Assembly: GCA_040772225.1 (NCBI GenBank)
Contig: JAXGYO010000002.1
Location: 1,736,001-1,800,000 of the forward strand
DNA from: JAAYED01 sp040772225
Lineage (GTDB): Bacteria; Chloroflexota; Anaerolineae; UBA1429
DNA: 64,000 bases
Direction: 5' to 3'
The notes beneath the pieces were generated by a model. That model did not search any database and was not told the origin of the DNA. It worked only from the letters and a program-made list of their open reading frames with translations. The translations under genes were made by a program, and so were the position numbers. Within the stretch, counting starts at the first letter, position 1. Each line of letters starts with the position of its first letter. Shown here piece after piece: positions 33,705 to 41,128 of the stretch.

Positions 33705-35276
33705 ATGATCAATCTGCTCAGCTGGAGCGATGTCCCGGCAATGTTCGGAAACCGGTTGTTTCTGGACTATGTCGGACAACAATCTCGTGCCCTCTCGTAC
33801 TATACCCATGGACCCACCGATTATGCTGCTGCACTCGCAGCGCGGGAGGGACACGCCTATCCCCGTGCCGAGGTAGCCGATCTGCTCGAGCACTACAATC
33901 GCCCCCTGGGAGCCTCCGAGCAGACGCTGTCGAACATCTCTGCACTTGCGCAGCCAGACGTGTACTGCGTCGTCGGCGGTCAACAGGCCGGGCTGCTTGG
34001 CGGACCAGCCTATGTGGCGTACAAGATCGACTGCACTGTGCGGCTCGCGCGCCGCATCTCGGACATGCTCGGTGTGCGTGTCGTTCCGATATTCTGGCTC
34101 GCGAGCGAGGATCATGATTTCGGCGAGATCAACCACACCCACTATGTGCAGCGGGATGGGGAGATCGGTCGCGTCTCCTTTGACTGGCACGACAAGGGAC
34201 GTCCGATCGCGGACCTGGCTTTGACAGAGCAGGTTCGCAAAGCGGTCGATGAGTACTGGACCTCAGCACAGCCAGGACCGTTTGCAGAGGTTACTCGTGC
34301 GTTGACTGAGCCACGCAACTCCCGGTACTGCGACTGGTTGGCTGCTTTCTGGCTCAAACTGTTCGCTGACGACGGCTTGGTGGTCGTCGAACCGTCGACG
34401 CTCCGGCCTGTGGCGGGGTCCTTTTTCCAGAGAGCATTGCAGGAGCGCGAGACCATCGGCAACCACCTGCAGGGCGTGGCCGATCGCCTGCAGCAGGACG
34501 GCTACACCCCGCTGCTGGATCCAGAGACTGCCGGAGTGCTGTACACCTTTGATGACAACGGGCGACGCGTTCGCGTTCACGAACCCGCCACGCGACTGGC
34601 GGAGGCCCTGACGCACCCCGAGCGCTTTTCGACCGATGCGGCGCTGCGCCCGCTGCTGGCAGACAGTACGCTGCCAGTCATCGCCAGCACGCTGGGGGCC
34701 GGCGAGTTGGCCTACCAGGGTATGTTGCGTCCGGTCTATGAGGAATTTGGCATCCCTCAGCCGATCTGCTTTCCCCGCCAGAGCTACACTTTTGTGTCTG
34801 CGACCGAGGAGGAGCGGCTGGCGGCCTACGGTCTGCGCCCGAGGGATGTCATGCGACATGAGATCGACATGGACAGTAGCATGCGAGGTTTGATGCCTCC
34901 CGGAGAACTGGACCGGTTCGCTGAGGCGCGTACGAACATTGAGCGGGCACTCGATCCATTGCGAGACTATGTTGAGCAGCTGGATCCCAACCTGGGCCGC
35001 TCATGGGAGCAGGCTCTGTCGACAGCGCTGCGCAACATCGACAAACTTGAGGACCGCGCCGTGAATGTGACCCTCAGCCGGGGTGGCTACTCCCGCCGCG
35101 AGCTGCAAACGCTGCGCAACATCATTCTGCCTCGCGGCCGGCTTCAAGAACGCGTTCTACCGGTGACACACTTTATGCAGCACTATGGGCCCTCGTTCCT
35201 GGGCAGACTGCGGGAGACTGGCGAACTTGAGCGCTTTGGACACGCCATCGTGACGCTGGAGGGTAAACATGCCTGA
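33705..35276 (+). CDS. bshC: Bacillithiol biosynthesis cysteine-adding enzyme BshC
   Basis: BshC joins cysteine to GlcN-malate in the last step of bacillithiol synthesis. The 523-residue length is normal. The N-terminal Rossmann-like core includes VVGGQQAGLLGGPAYVAYKI near residue 83 and IFWLASEDHDFGEINH near 124, both diagnostic. A C-terminal coiled-coil region lies near 385-470. GAGGTGATC precedes the ATG at 33705 and excludes the GTG six bases upstream. It is the first gene of a bshC-bshB-bshA-GNAT run and overlaps bshB by 8 nt. Confidence 0.95.
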   Translation: MINLLSWSDVPAMFGNRLFLDYVGQQSRALSYYTHGPTDYAAALAAREGHAYPRAEVADLLEHYNRPLGASEQTLSNISALAQPDVYCVVGGQQAGLLGGPAYVAYKIDCTVRLARRISDMLGVRVVPIFWLASEDHDFGEINHTHYVQRDGEIGRVSFDWHDKGRPIADLALTEQVRKAVDEYWTSAQPGPFAEVTRALTEPRNSRYCDWLAAFWLKLFADDGLVVVEPSTLRPVAGSFFQRALQERETIGNHLQGVADRLQQDGYTPLLDPETAGVLYTFDDNGRRVRVHEPATRLAEALTHPERFSTDAALRPLLADSTLPVIASTLGAGELAYQGMLRPVYEEFGIPQPICFPRQSYTFVSATEEERLAAYGLRPRDVMRHEIDMDSSMRGLMPPGELDRFAEARTNIERALDPLRDYVEQLDPNLGRSWEQALSTALRNIDKLEDRAVNVTLSRGGYSRRELQTLRNIILPRGRLQERVLPVTHFMQHYGPSFLGRLRETGELERFGHAIVTLEGKHA

Positions 35277-35985
35277 GGTGGACGTCATGGCCTTTGGGGC
35301 GCATCCGGACGATATCGAGATCGGTTGCGGCGGTACGCTGATCAAGCTGAGTGAGCGAGGGCGCTCCATCGCCCTGGTCGACATGGTGCGCGGGGAGATG
35401 GCCACCCGCGGCACTATCGAGACTCGCAAGGCCGAGTCCAAAGCAGCCACCGCCATCCTGGGCGCTGTGGCGCGCGAAAACCTCGAACTCGAGGATGGAA
35501 ACGTCCATTCCAGTCCGGAGGCGCGCTATCGTGTCGCCAAGGTGGTGCGGCGATACCGCCCCTCGCTGGTCATGCTCCCCTACTATGAGGACCGGCACCC
35601 GGATCACTATAACGCCAGCCAGCTGGCCTACGAGGGGATCTTTGCCGCTGGCCTGGTGCGCCTGAACACCGGACAGGAGCCCTTCCGCCCGGCACGGATC
35701 ATGTACTATATGGGCTGGTACGAGTTCGAGCCGACCTTTATCGTGGACATCAGCGAGCAGTATGAGCGCAAGATGCAGGCGATCTATGCCTATACCACAC
35801 AGTTTCGGCCCGATGACAACTTTTACCAGCAGACGCGTCTGACCTCCAGCGAGTACAACTGGCACCTGCAGAGCCGTATGGCGCATCTGGGCGCACAGAT
35901 CGGCTCCAGGTATGGAGAGGGGTTTCTCATCCGCGGCCGCATGGCCGTCGACGATCCTCTTGACGTCTCATTCTCGACATTCTAG
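35269..35985 (+). CDS. bshB: N-acetylglucosaminyl-malate deacetylase BshB
   Basis: A 238-residue PIG-L/LmbE-family zinc deacetylase that removes the acetyl group of GlcNAc-malate in bacillithiol synthesis. AHPDDIEIGCGG near residue 11 supplies zinc ligands and the catalytic Asp. EDRHPDH near 108 supplies the third ligand. RGEMATRGT near 41 and MGWYEFEPTFIVDIS near 148 are typical of BshB1. It overlaps bshC by 8 nt and precedes bshA by 36 nt. Confidence 0.94.
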   Translation: MPEVDVMAFGAHPDDIEIGCGGTLIKLSERGRSIALVDMVRGEMATRGTIETRKAESKAATAILGAVARENLELEDGNVHSSPEARYRVAKVVRRYRPSLVMLPYYEDRHPDHYNASQLAYEGIFAAGLVRLNTGQEPFRPARIMYYMGWYEFEPTFIVDISEQYERKMQAIYAYTTQFRPDDNFYQQTRLTSSEYNWHLQSRMAHLGAQIGSRYGEGFLIRGRMAVDDPLDVSFSTF

Positions 35986-36021
35986 CGGGGCAGGCGCCTA
36001 TTCCCCCTACGGAGAAATGCG

Positions 36022-37140
36022 ATGCGAATCGGGATCACCTGTTTTCCAACCCATGGCGGCAGCGGCGTTGTGGCGACCGAGCTGGGCAAGATACTCGCCA
36101 GGCGGGGCCATGAGATCGCCTTTATCTCTTATGCAGCACCCCTGCGCCTGGCTGATATCCCGGAGCGCGTGAGCTTTCATGAGGTCGATGCGATGCAGTA
36201 TCCCTTGCTGCAGACCTATCCGAACGACCTCGCTCTGGCCTCGAAAATCGTATCGGTCGCTCGCATGAAGCGTCTGCAGGTGCTGCACGTGCACTATGCG
36301 ATCCCCTTTGCCCCCGCTGCGCTCATGGCGAAATACGCCGCGCCCGAGCTGGACCTCAAGGTGGTGACTACCCTGCACGGTACCGACATCACGCTCGTCG
36401 GCAGCGACCCGACCTTTCGGCCGATCACCCGTTGGTCCATCCAGGAATCGGACGCCGTCACGGCGGTATCCGAGTGGTTGAGGACAAGGGCGATTGAAGA
36501 GTTCGCTATCGACCGCCCAATCGATGTCGTGCACAACTTTGTCGATCCTGAGCGCCATGCGAGACCCTGCCCCGGTTGTATCCCGCCCCTGACGTGCGCC
36601 GGCGAGGTGACACTGCTGCACATCTCAAACTTTCGCCCGGTAAAGCGCGTCGAGGATGTGGTGCGCGTCTTTGCCCGTGTGCGCGCCAGGATGGAGGCAC
36701 GGTTGCTGCTGGTGGGGGATGGACCCACGGCGGGCAGTGCCATGGAGGTTGCTACGGAACTGGGTGTCGCAGACCGCGTCCACTTTATCGGCGTAGTGGA
36801 ACAGATCGAGCCTGTGCTCCAGCAGGCGAACCTGCTGCTACTCCCCAGTGAGACAGAGAGCTTTGGGCTTGTCGCGCTGGAAGCCATGGCCAGCGGTGTC
36901 CCGGTGATCGCCAGCCGCGTGGGCGGGCTGCCCGAGGTGGTTGCCCATGGTGAGACCGGCTACCTGGCCCCCGTCGGTGACGTGGATGCGATGGCAGAAT
37001 ATGCCATCGGGCTGCTGCAGAATCCGATCGCATATCGGGAGTTCTCTCAAGCCGCTCACGAGCGTGCCGCCAGATTGTTTGACTATCATCTGCTTGTCGA
37101 TCGCTACGAGGGCATCTACGACCGGGTCCTGGGAATATGA
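36022..37140 (+). CDS. bshA: N-acetyl-alpha-D-glucosaminyl L-malate synthase BshA
   Basis: A 372-residue GT4 glycosyltransferase that couples UDP-GlcNAc with L-malate, the first step of bacillithiol synthesis. CFPTHGGSGVVATELG near residue 7 is the diagnostic BshA N-terminus. HVHYAIPFAPAALMAKY near 93 and TLHGTDITLVGSDP near 115 follow. The donor site carries NFRPVKRVEDVVRVFA near 200 and ETESFGLVALEAMASGVPVI near 277. GGAGAAATGCG precedes the ATG. The TGA overlaps the next start as ATGA. Confidence 0.95.
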   Translation: MRIGITCFPTHGGSGVVATELGKILARRGHEIAFISYAAPLRLADIPERVSFHEVDAMQYPLLQTYPNDLALASKIVSVARMKRLQVLHVHYAIPFAPAALMAKYAAPELDLKVVTTLHGTDITLVGSDPTFRPITRWSIQESDAVTAVSEWLRTRAIEEFAIDRPIDVVHNFVDPERHARPCPGCIPPLTCAGEVTLLHISNFRPVKRVEDVVRVFARVRARMEARLLLVGDGPTAGSAMEVATELGVADRVHFIGVVEQIEPVLQQANLLLLPSETESFGLVALEAMASGVPVIASRVGGLPEVVAHGETGYLAPVGDVDAMAEYAIGLLQNPIAYREFSQAAHERAARLFDYHLLVDRYEGIYDRVLGI

Positions 37141-37940
37141 CGATATCGGACCTCGAGTCCCTCGTCCCCGAGCTGCCGGAGCTGCACCTGGCAGCGCCGG
37201 TTGAACGGGCCGGACTCGCTTCCTGGCCGGCCGCGTCAGAGCAATTCCTGGATGGCCTGCTCCTGAGGTTTTCCGAGGGGTATACGCGACGGGCCAACTG
37301 CGCCAGCGCCTACACCGCCGGGGCCATGGCTTTGGCGGACCGAATCGCCACCTGCGAAGCTTTTTTCGTTGCGCACGCTTTGCCCCCCGTGTTCCGCCTG
37401 ATTAGCGCCTGGCCACAGCCGGCCCTGGATGCGGCCCTGGCCGAGCAAGGTTACGCCCTCGGCGACCGCACCCACGTGCTGACCGTGGGCCTGGCGGATA
37501 GCGCTGGACTGGGCGGATCCGCGCCATTCTGGCGGCAGGGTGATGCCAGCAGTTGGGTTGAGGCCTACAGCCAGGTAAGTGGCATGTCTCCCTGGCAGCA
37601 CGATCCACTGCTGCGCATCCTGCGGGACATCAAGGGGGAGAGATTGCTATGTGGCCTGGGTTGTGTGGAACAGCCGTTGGCCTGCGGCCTTGGGGTCGTT
37701 GAGGGTGGCCTGCTCGGGCTGTTCGACATCGCCGTACGGCCAGATTGCCGGGGCCGGGGGTATGGACGAACCCTGGTGACCGCGATGTTATCCCTTGGCA
37801 GAGCTTGTGGCGCGCGTGTGGCCTATCTGCAGGTCACAGAGGCGAATGTCGCTGCGAGGAGCCTGTACTACAGCCTGGGTTTCGCGGAGCTTTACCAGTA
37901 CTGGTATCGTCAAAAGCCAACCCCGGCTCGCCAGGCCTGA
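37137..37940 (+). CDS. GNAT-family N-acetyltransferase coupled to bshA
   Basis: A 267-residue protein. The C-terminal half (about 130-255) is a GNAT domain with the acetyl-CoA loop VRPDCRGRGYGRTLVTAML and LQVTEANVAARSLYYSLGF. The N-terminal half is a diverged GNAT-like region, so it may be a double GNAT such as MshD of the mycothiol pathway. The ATG overlaps the bshA stop (ATGA), which ties its translation to bacillithiol synthesis. Standard bacillithiol is not N-acetylated; a modified thiol or detoxification of thiol conjugates is possible. The 3' end overlaps a convergent frameshifted gene by 31 nt. Confidence 0.85.
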   Translation: MTISDLESLVPELPELHLAAPVERAGLASWPAASEQFLDGLLLRFSEGYTRRANCASAYTAGAMALADRIATCEAFFVAHALPPVFRLISAWPQPALDAALAEQGYALGDRTHVLTVGLADSAGLGGSAPFWRQGDASSWVEAYSQVSGMSPWQHDPLLRILRDIKGERLLCGLGCVEQPLACGLGVVEGGLLGLFDIAVRPDCRGRGYGRTLVTAMLSLGRACGARVAYLQVTEANVAARSLYYSLGFAELYQYWYRQKPTPARQA

Positions 37941-38445
37941 CCGTCCGAGGGCACAGACTCCAACCAGCGTGCAACTCCACGGGCGGAGCGCAGGCGAATC
38001 ACCCGTAGATGCGCATATTCGGGGAGCGCCAGGAGTCGCGGGTATTGCTGCCGGTGCCGGCGATGGCTCGAGAGCAGATACAGCACCAGACCATCTCTGC
38101 TGAAAATCGCGTCGCGGAAGGTCTCCCGATTGCTGTTCCAGAGCACCTCGCCCGACACGACGCGCCAGAGCGCAACAGGCAAGGGCATGTCCAGCCAGAT
38201 CAGGGTATCTGCGCTCTCCCAGATCAAATCCCGAGCCTGGCTATAGTTGCCATCGGTCACCCATCCCTCACCCAGCGCCAGACTGATTCTGTCACGCAGA
38301 ACCTCGCGCGACACCGGCTGCCAGCCTGTCTCCCAGTAGAGGCTGTCCAGTTCCACATGAGGCACCCCCATGCGCTGCGCCAGGGCAACAGCCAGCGTAG
38401 TTTTCCCGCGCCCGTCGATCCAATGATGGCGACGCGTCGCATCAT
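37910..38445 (-). pseudogene. P-loop kinase-like (FlaR/topology-modulation type) gene with a frameshift
   Basis: From the ATG at 38445 one frame gives MMRRVAIIGSTGAGK. The next frame then gives TTLAVALAQRMG and continues through VPHVELDSLYWETGW and VTDGNYSQARDLIW to the stop at 37910. Joining them restores the Walker A GSTGAGKTTLA and a typical 177-residue adenylate-kinase-like protein. The break falls in a run of four A near 38401; a fifth A would repair it. So it is either a real one-base deletion or a homopolymer error. The function in the family is unknown. Confidence 0.75.
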
Positions 38446-38514
38446 CGCGCCACCTGTTGGGTTGGGAGCCATGAATACTCCTGAGTGGGGATGGTCGCCG
38501 TCTGACCGGCGAGC

Positions 38515-38781
38515 CTACGAACGCGTCGTTCCGGCGAGGCGCTTCCCCTTGTCGGTCACGCGCCAGACCCGCCTGTTGCCCAGGATCGCACAGATTGCGG
38601 CCTGAGCGCAACCAGCACAGTGGCGATCGCATTCTCCGGTGACAGCGACGAGATAGCCGCCCCTCTCTAGATCCTGCAGCATCTGCTCGACAAGGTCAGC
38701 ACTCACCGAGAGCCGTGACGCCACGTCCTGGACGGTGGACAGTTCACCACTGGCGAGGATCTCGAGAAGATTTTCCAGCAC
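38515..38781 (-). CDS. feoC: FeoC-like winged-helix regulator with Fe-S cysteines
   Basis: An 88-residue winged-helix protein. Residues 1-50 form the helix-turn-helix (LSTVQDVASRLSVSADLVEQ). CDRHCAGCAQAAIC near residue 51 is a four-cysteine group of the kind that binds an oxygen-sensitive iron-sulfur cluster in FeoC. It follows feoB by 10 nt as the last gene of feoABC. It probably adjusts FeoB stability or transcription; no DNA site is visible within this gene's surroundings. Confidence 0.82.
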   Translation of the reverse strand: MLENLLEILASGELSTVQDVASRLSVSADLVEQMLQDLERGGYLVAVTGECDRHCAGCAQAAICAILGNRRVWRVTDKGKRLAGTTRS

Positions 38782-38791
38782 AGCGCGTGCC

Positions 38792-40813
38792 CTACAGCCA
38801 GAGGCGGGCCAGCTGATAAACGACGATACCGCCAGCCAGAGCCAATAACCCCAAAAAGAGCACGTTCACCAGCACCCACTTCCAGGATCCGGTTTCTTGA
38901 CGGATGGCGGCCAGAGTGGCGACACAGGGGATAAACAGCATCTCTACTGCGAGAAAGGCCAGGCCGGAGGCCGGAGTGAACTCGGTACCCATGAGGGACC
39001 GCAGCCCGCCGCCTTGCTCGCCGACACCATACAGCACGCTCAGGGTGGCGACGGCATTCTCCTTGGCGACGAAACTGCTCAGAATCGCCACGATGGATCG
39101 CCAGCTCAGACCCATGAGATCGCCCACCGGCTCAAGCGCATGTCCGAGGACCGCCATGTAGCTGCTGTCGACATCGCCGCCGGGAAAAGTCACCAATGCC
39201 CAGACGATCACCGACACAGCCAGAATCACGGTTCCAGCCTTTTTCAGAAAAGACACCGTCCGCTGCCACACCGTCATGCCGATGGTGCGTCTGTTGGGGA
39301 GATGGTAGAGCGGCATCTCCATGATAAAGGCAGACTGGATGTTCTTGAGGAATACCTTCCGGATGATGATGCCTGAGAGCGCCAGAACCACCAGCGGCAG
39401 GGCGGTCATACCCACAGTCACCAGTACCGCTCGATCAGCAAAGAACGCCTGCGCCAGCACCGTCAGTACCGCAAGGCGTGCTGTGCAGGGGACCAGAGGC
39501 GCAAGCATAATCGTCAGGATGCGATCACGCCTGGATTCGAGAATGCGGGCGCCCATAATGGCCGGCACATTGCAGCCAAAGCCGAGGAATAGCGGCATAA
39601 AGCTCTTGCCATGCAGCCCGATGCTGTGCATAAAGCCATCCATCACATAGGCCGCGCGCGCCATATAGCCCACGTCTTCGAGAAAGCCCATGCCCGCGAA
39701 AAAGATCACCAGGATAGGAAGAAAGGTCAGCATCGTCCCGACGCCGCCGATGATTCCCTCGACGGCCAAACCGCGAACCCACTCCGGCGCCTGCGCCAGC
39801 GCTTCGCCGGTCCAGCGGGCCAGCGGGCCCATCACGGCAGAGTCGACCCAGCCTTGCATGGGCCCACCGACGGCATAGGTCAGTCCGAAGATGGCTGCTA
39901 GAACGATGGCCAGGACCACAAGCCCCCAAAAGGGATGCGTGGCATAGGTATCGATGCGCTGAGTGATCGTGACATGTCCGGCCCTGGGCCTGGTCATGGC
40001 CGTGAGAGCCACCTGACTGATCCAGGCATAGCGTCCGCTGGCCACGGCAACGATCGCATCCTCGTGCGCTCGGAGCACATCCTGCATCTGCTCCCACGCC
40101 GGCGTTGGCAGCCAGTCCTTGGTCAAACCGGTGATCTGCTGATCGCCCTCCAGCAGCTTGAGTGCCACCCAATCCGCCGGGTAGGGCTCTGGAACAAAGT
40201 CACCAATAACCGCCAGCACGCGTTCCAGCACATCTTGATGATCGGCACGGATCTCCGGCCGGTTGACTTGCTGCGGCTCCTGTCGCTGAGCCACCTCTAT
40301 GGCGGCATCCAGGAACTCGTGCACGCCGACGCCCCGTGCCGCCGTCATCGGCACAACAGGTACGCCTATCGCCGCAGACAGCACCTCAGGGCGAATGGCA
40401 TAGCCCTCCTGCTCGGCGACATCCATCATGTTCAGGCCGATCGCCAGCGGGCAGGAAAGCGCCAGTAGCTCTGTAACCAGGTAAAGGTTGCGTTCCAGCG
40501 AGGAGGCGTTGATGACGACCATCACCACGTCGGGGCGTTCTTTCAGGATATACTCGCGTGTGACCACCTCCTCCGGCGAGGCAGCGGTCAGGCTATAGGT
40601 GCCGGGGAGATCAATGATGTCCAGAACAAGACCATGGTGCTCGAGCGTACCCGAGCGCATCTCCACGGTCTTGCCGGGCCAGTTTCCCACATGCTGATTG
40701 AGACCCGTGAGCATATTGAACACGGTGCTCTTGCCAACATTGGGCTGCCCTGCCAGTGCGATCGTCAGGCGGCGGGCGCCAGGCGTGCCAGTGAGCTGTG
40801 AACCGGTCGTCAC
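38792..40813 (-). CDS. feoB: Ferrous iron transport protein B
   Basis: A 673-residue Fe(II) transporter. The N-terminal G domain has GQPNVGKST near residue 22, DLPGTYSL (G3) near 68 and NMMD (G4) near 128. A helical inhibitory domain follows. The C-terminal part has about eight to ten membrane helices, including two Gate motifs, with conserved Cys in FGCNVPAI near 420 and VPCTARLAVL near 452. It starts with GTG 3 nt after feoA; GAGGGGAC is the ribosome site. It is regulated with feoA from the promoter near 41.1 kb. Confidence 0.95.
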   Translation of the reverse strand: MTTGSQLTGTPGARRLTIALAGQPNVGKSTVFNMLTGLNQHVGNWPGKTVEMRSGTLEHHGLVLDIIDLPGTYSLTAASPEEVVTREYILKERPDVVMVVINASSLERNLYLVTELLALSCPLAIGLNMMDVAEQEGYAIRPEVLSAAIGVPVVPMTAARGVGVHEFLDAAIEVAQRQEPQQVNRPEIRADHQDVLERVLAVIGDFVPEPYPADWVALKLLEGDQQITGLTKDWLPTPAWEQMQDVLRAHEDAIVAVASGRYAWISQVALTAMTRPRAGHVTITQRIDTYATHPFWGLVVLAIVLAAIFGLTYAVGGPMQGWVDSAVMGPLARWTGEALAQAPEWVRGLAVEGIIGGVGTMLTFLPILVIFFAGMGFLEDVGYMARAAYVMDGFMHSIGLHGKSFMPLFLGFGCNVPAIMGARILESRRDRILTIMLAPLVPCTARLAVLTVLAQAFFADRAVLVTVGMTALPLVVLALSGIIIRKVFLKNIQSAFIMEMPLYHLPNRRTIGMTVWQRTVSFLKKAGTVILAVSVIVWALVTFPGGDVDSSYMAVLGHALEPVGDLMGLSWRSIVAILSSFVAKENAVATLSVLYGVGEQGGGLRSLMGTEFTPASGLAFLAVEMLFIPCVATLAAIRQETGSWKWVLVNVLFLGLLALAGGIVVYQLARLWL

Positions 40814-40816
40814 AGT

Positions 40817-41074
40817 CTATCGTCCCCTCTGGCGCACAAGCACATGCCTAGCCTGGCCGCGGCCCAGCGCGATACACGTGTCCAGCACATTGACGATAAT
40901 CGGACCGCGGGGTGGATTTCGGAGGACACGAACCGTCACCCCCGGAGTGAATCCCAAAGCCGCCAATCGCCCGCTGAGTCCATGCCCCCCGAGCAGAGAA
41001 ACGATGGAGGCCTCGTGGCCCTCTGGGACAGAATCAAGAGAAGTTGTCAGGTCGCTCAAAAGCGTACACCTCAT
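40817..41074 (-). CDS. feoA: Ferrous iron transport protein A
   Basis: An 85-residue SH3-like protein that assists FeoB at the inner side of the membrane. GLSGRLAALGFTPGVTVRVL near residue 33 and GPIIVNVLDTCIALGRGQA near 57 match the family. It opens the feoABC operon. The ATG is about 20 nt after the predicted transcript start; the ribosome site is weak. Confidence 0.92.
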   Translation of the reverse strand: MRCTLLSDLTTSLDSVPEGHEASIVSLLGGHGLSGRLAALGFTPGVTVRVLRNPPRGPIIVNVLDTCIALGRGQARHVLVRQRGR

Positions 41075-41076
41075 CT

Positions 41077-41128
41077 CTGATATTAGCAGATACTAACGTC
41101 AGTCTACCCATTCACCGCCCACTGTCAA
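41077..41128 (-). promoter_or_regulatory. feoABC promoter with overlapping palindromic operator
   Basis: On the minus strand TTGACA (41128-41123), a 16-nt spacer and TAGACT (41106-41101). A 26-bp inverted repeat (41077-41102) with half-sites CTGATATTAG and CTGACGTTAG (8 of 10 matching) separated by 6 nt covers the end of the -10 and the start region. This placement suits a Fur- or DtxR-type iron repressor. The -35 lies inside the 3' end of the upstream gene. Confidence 0.7.

Noticed and set aside
33339..34190. N-terminal extension of the LCP gene to 34190
   Set aside because: The extra 284 residues overlap bshC on the other strand and lack similarity. A good ribosome site, a membrane anchor and a promoter support the start at 33338.
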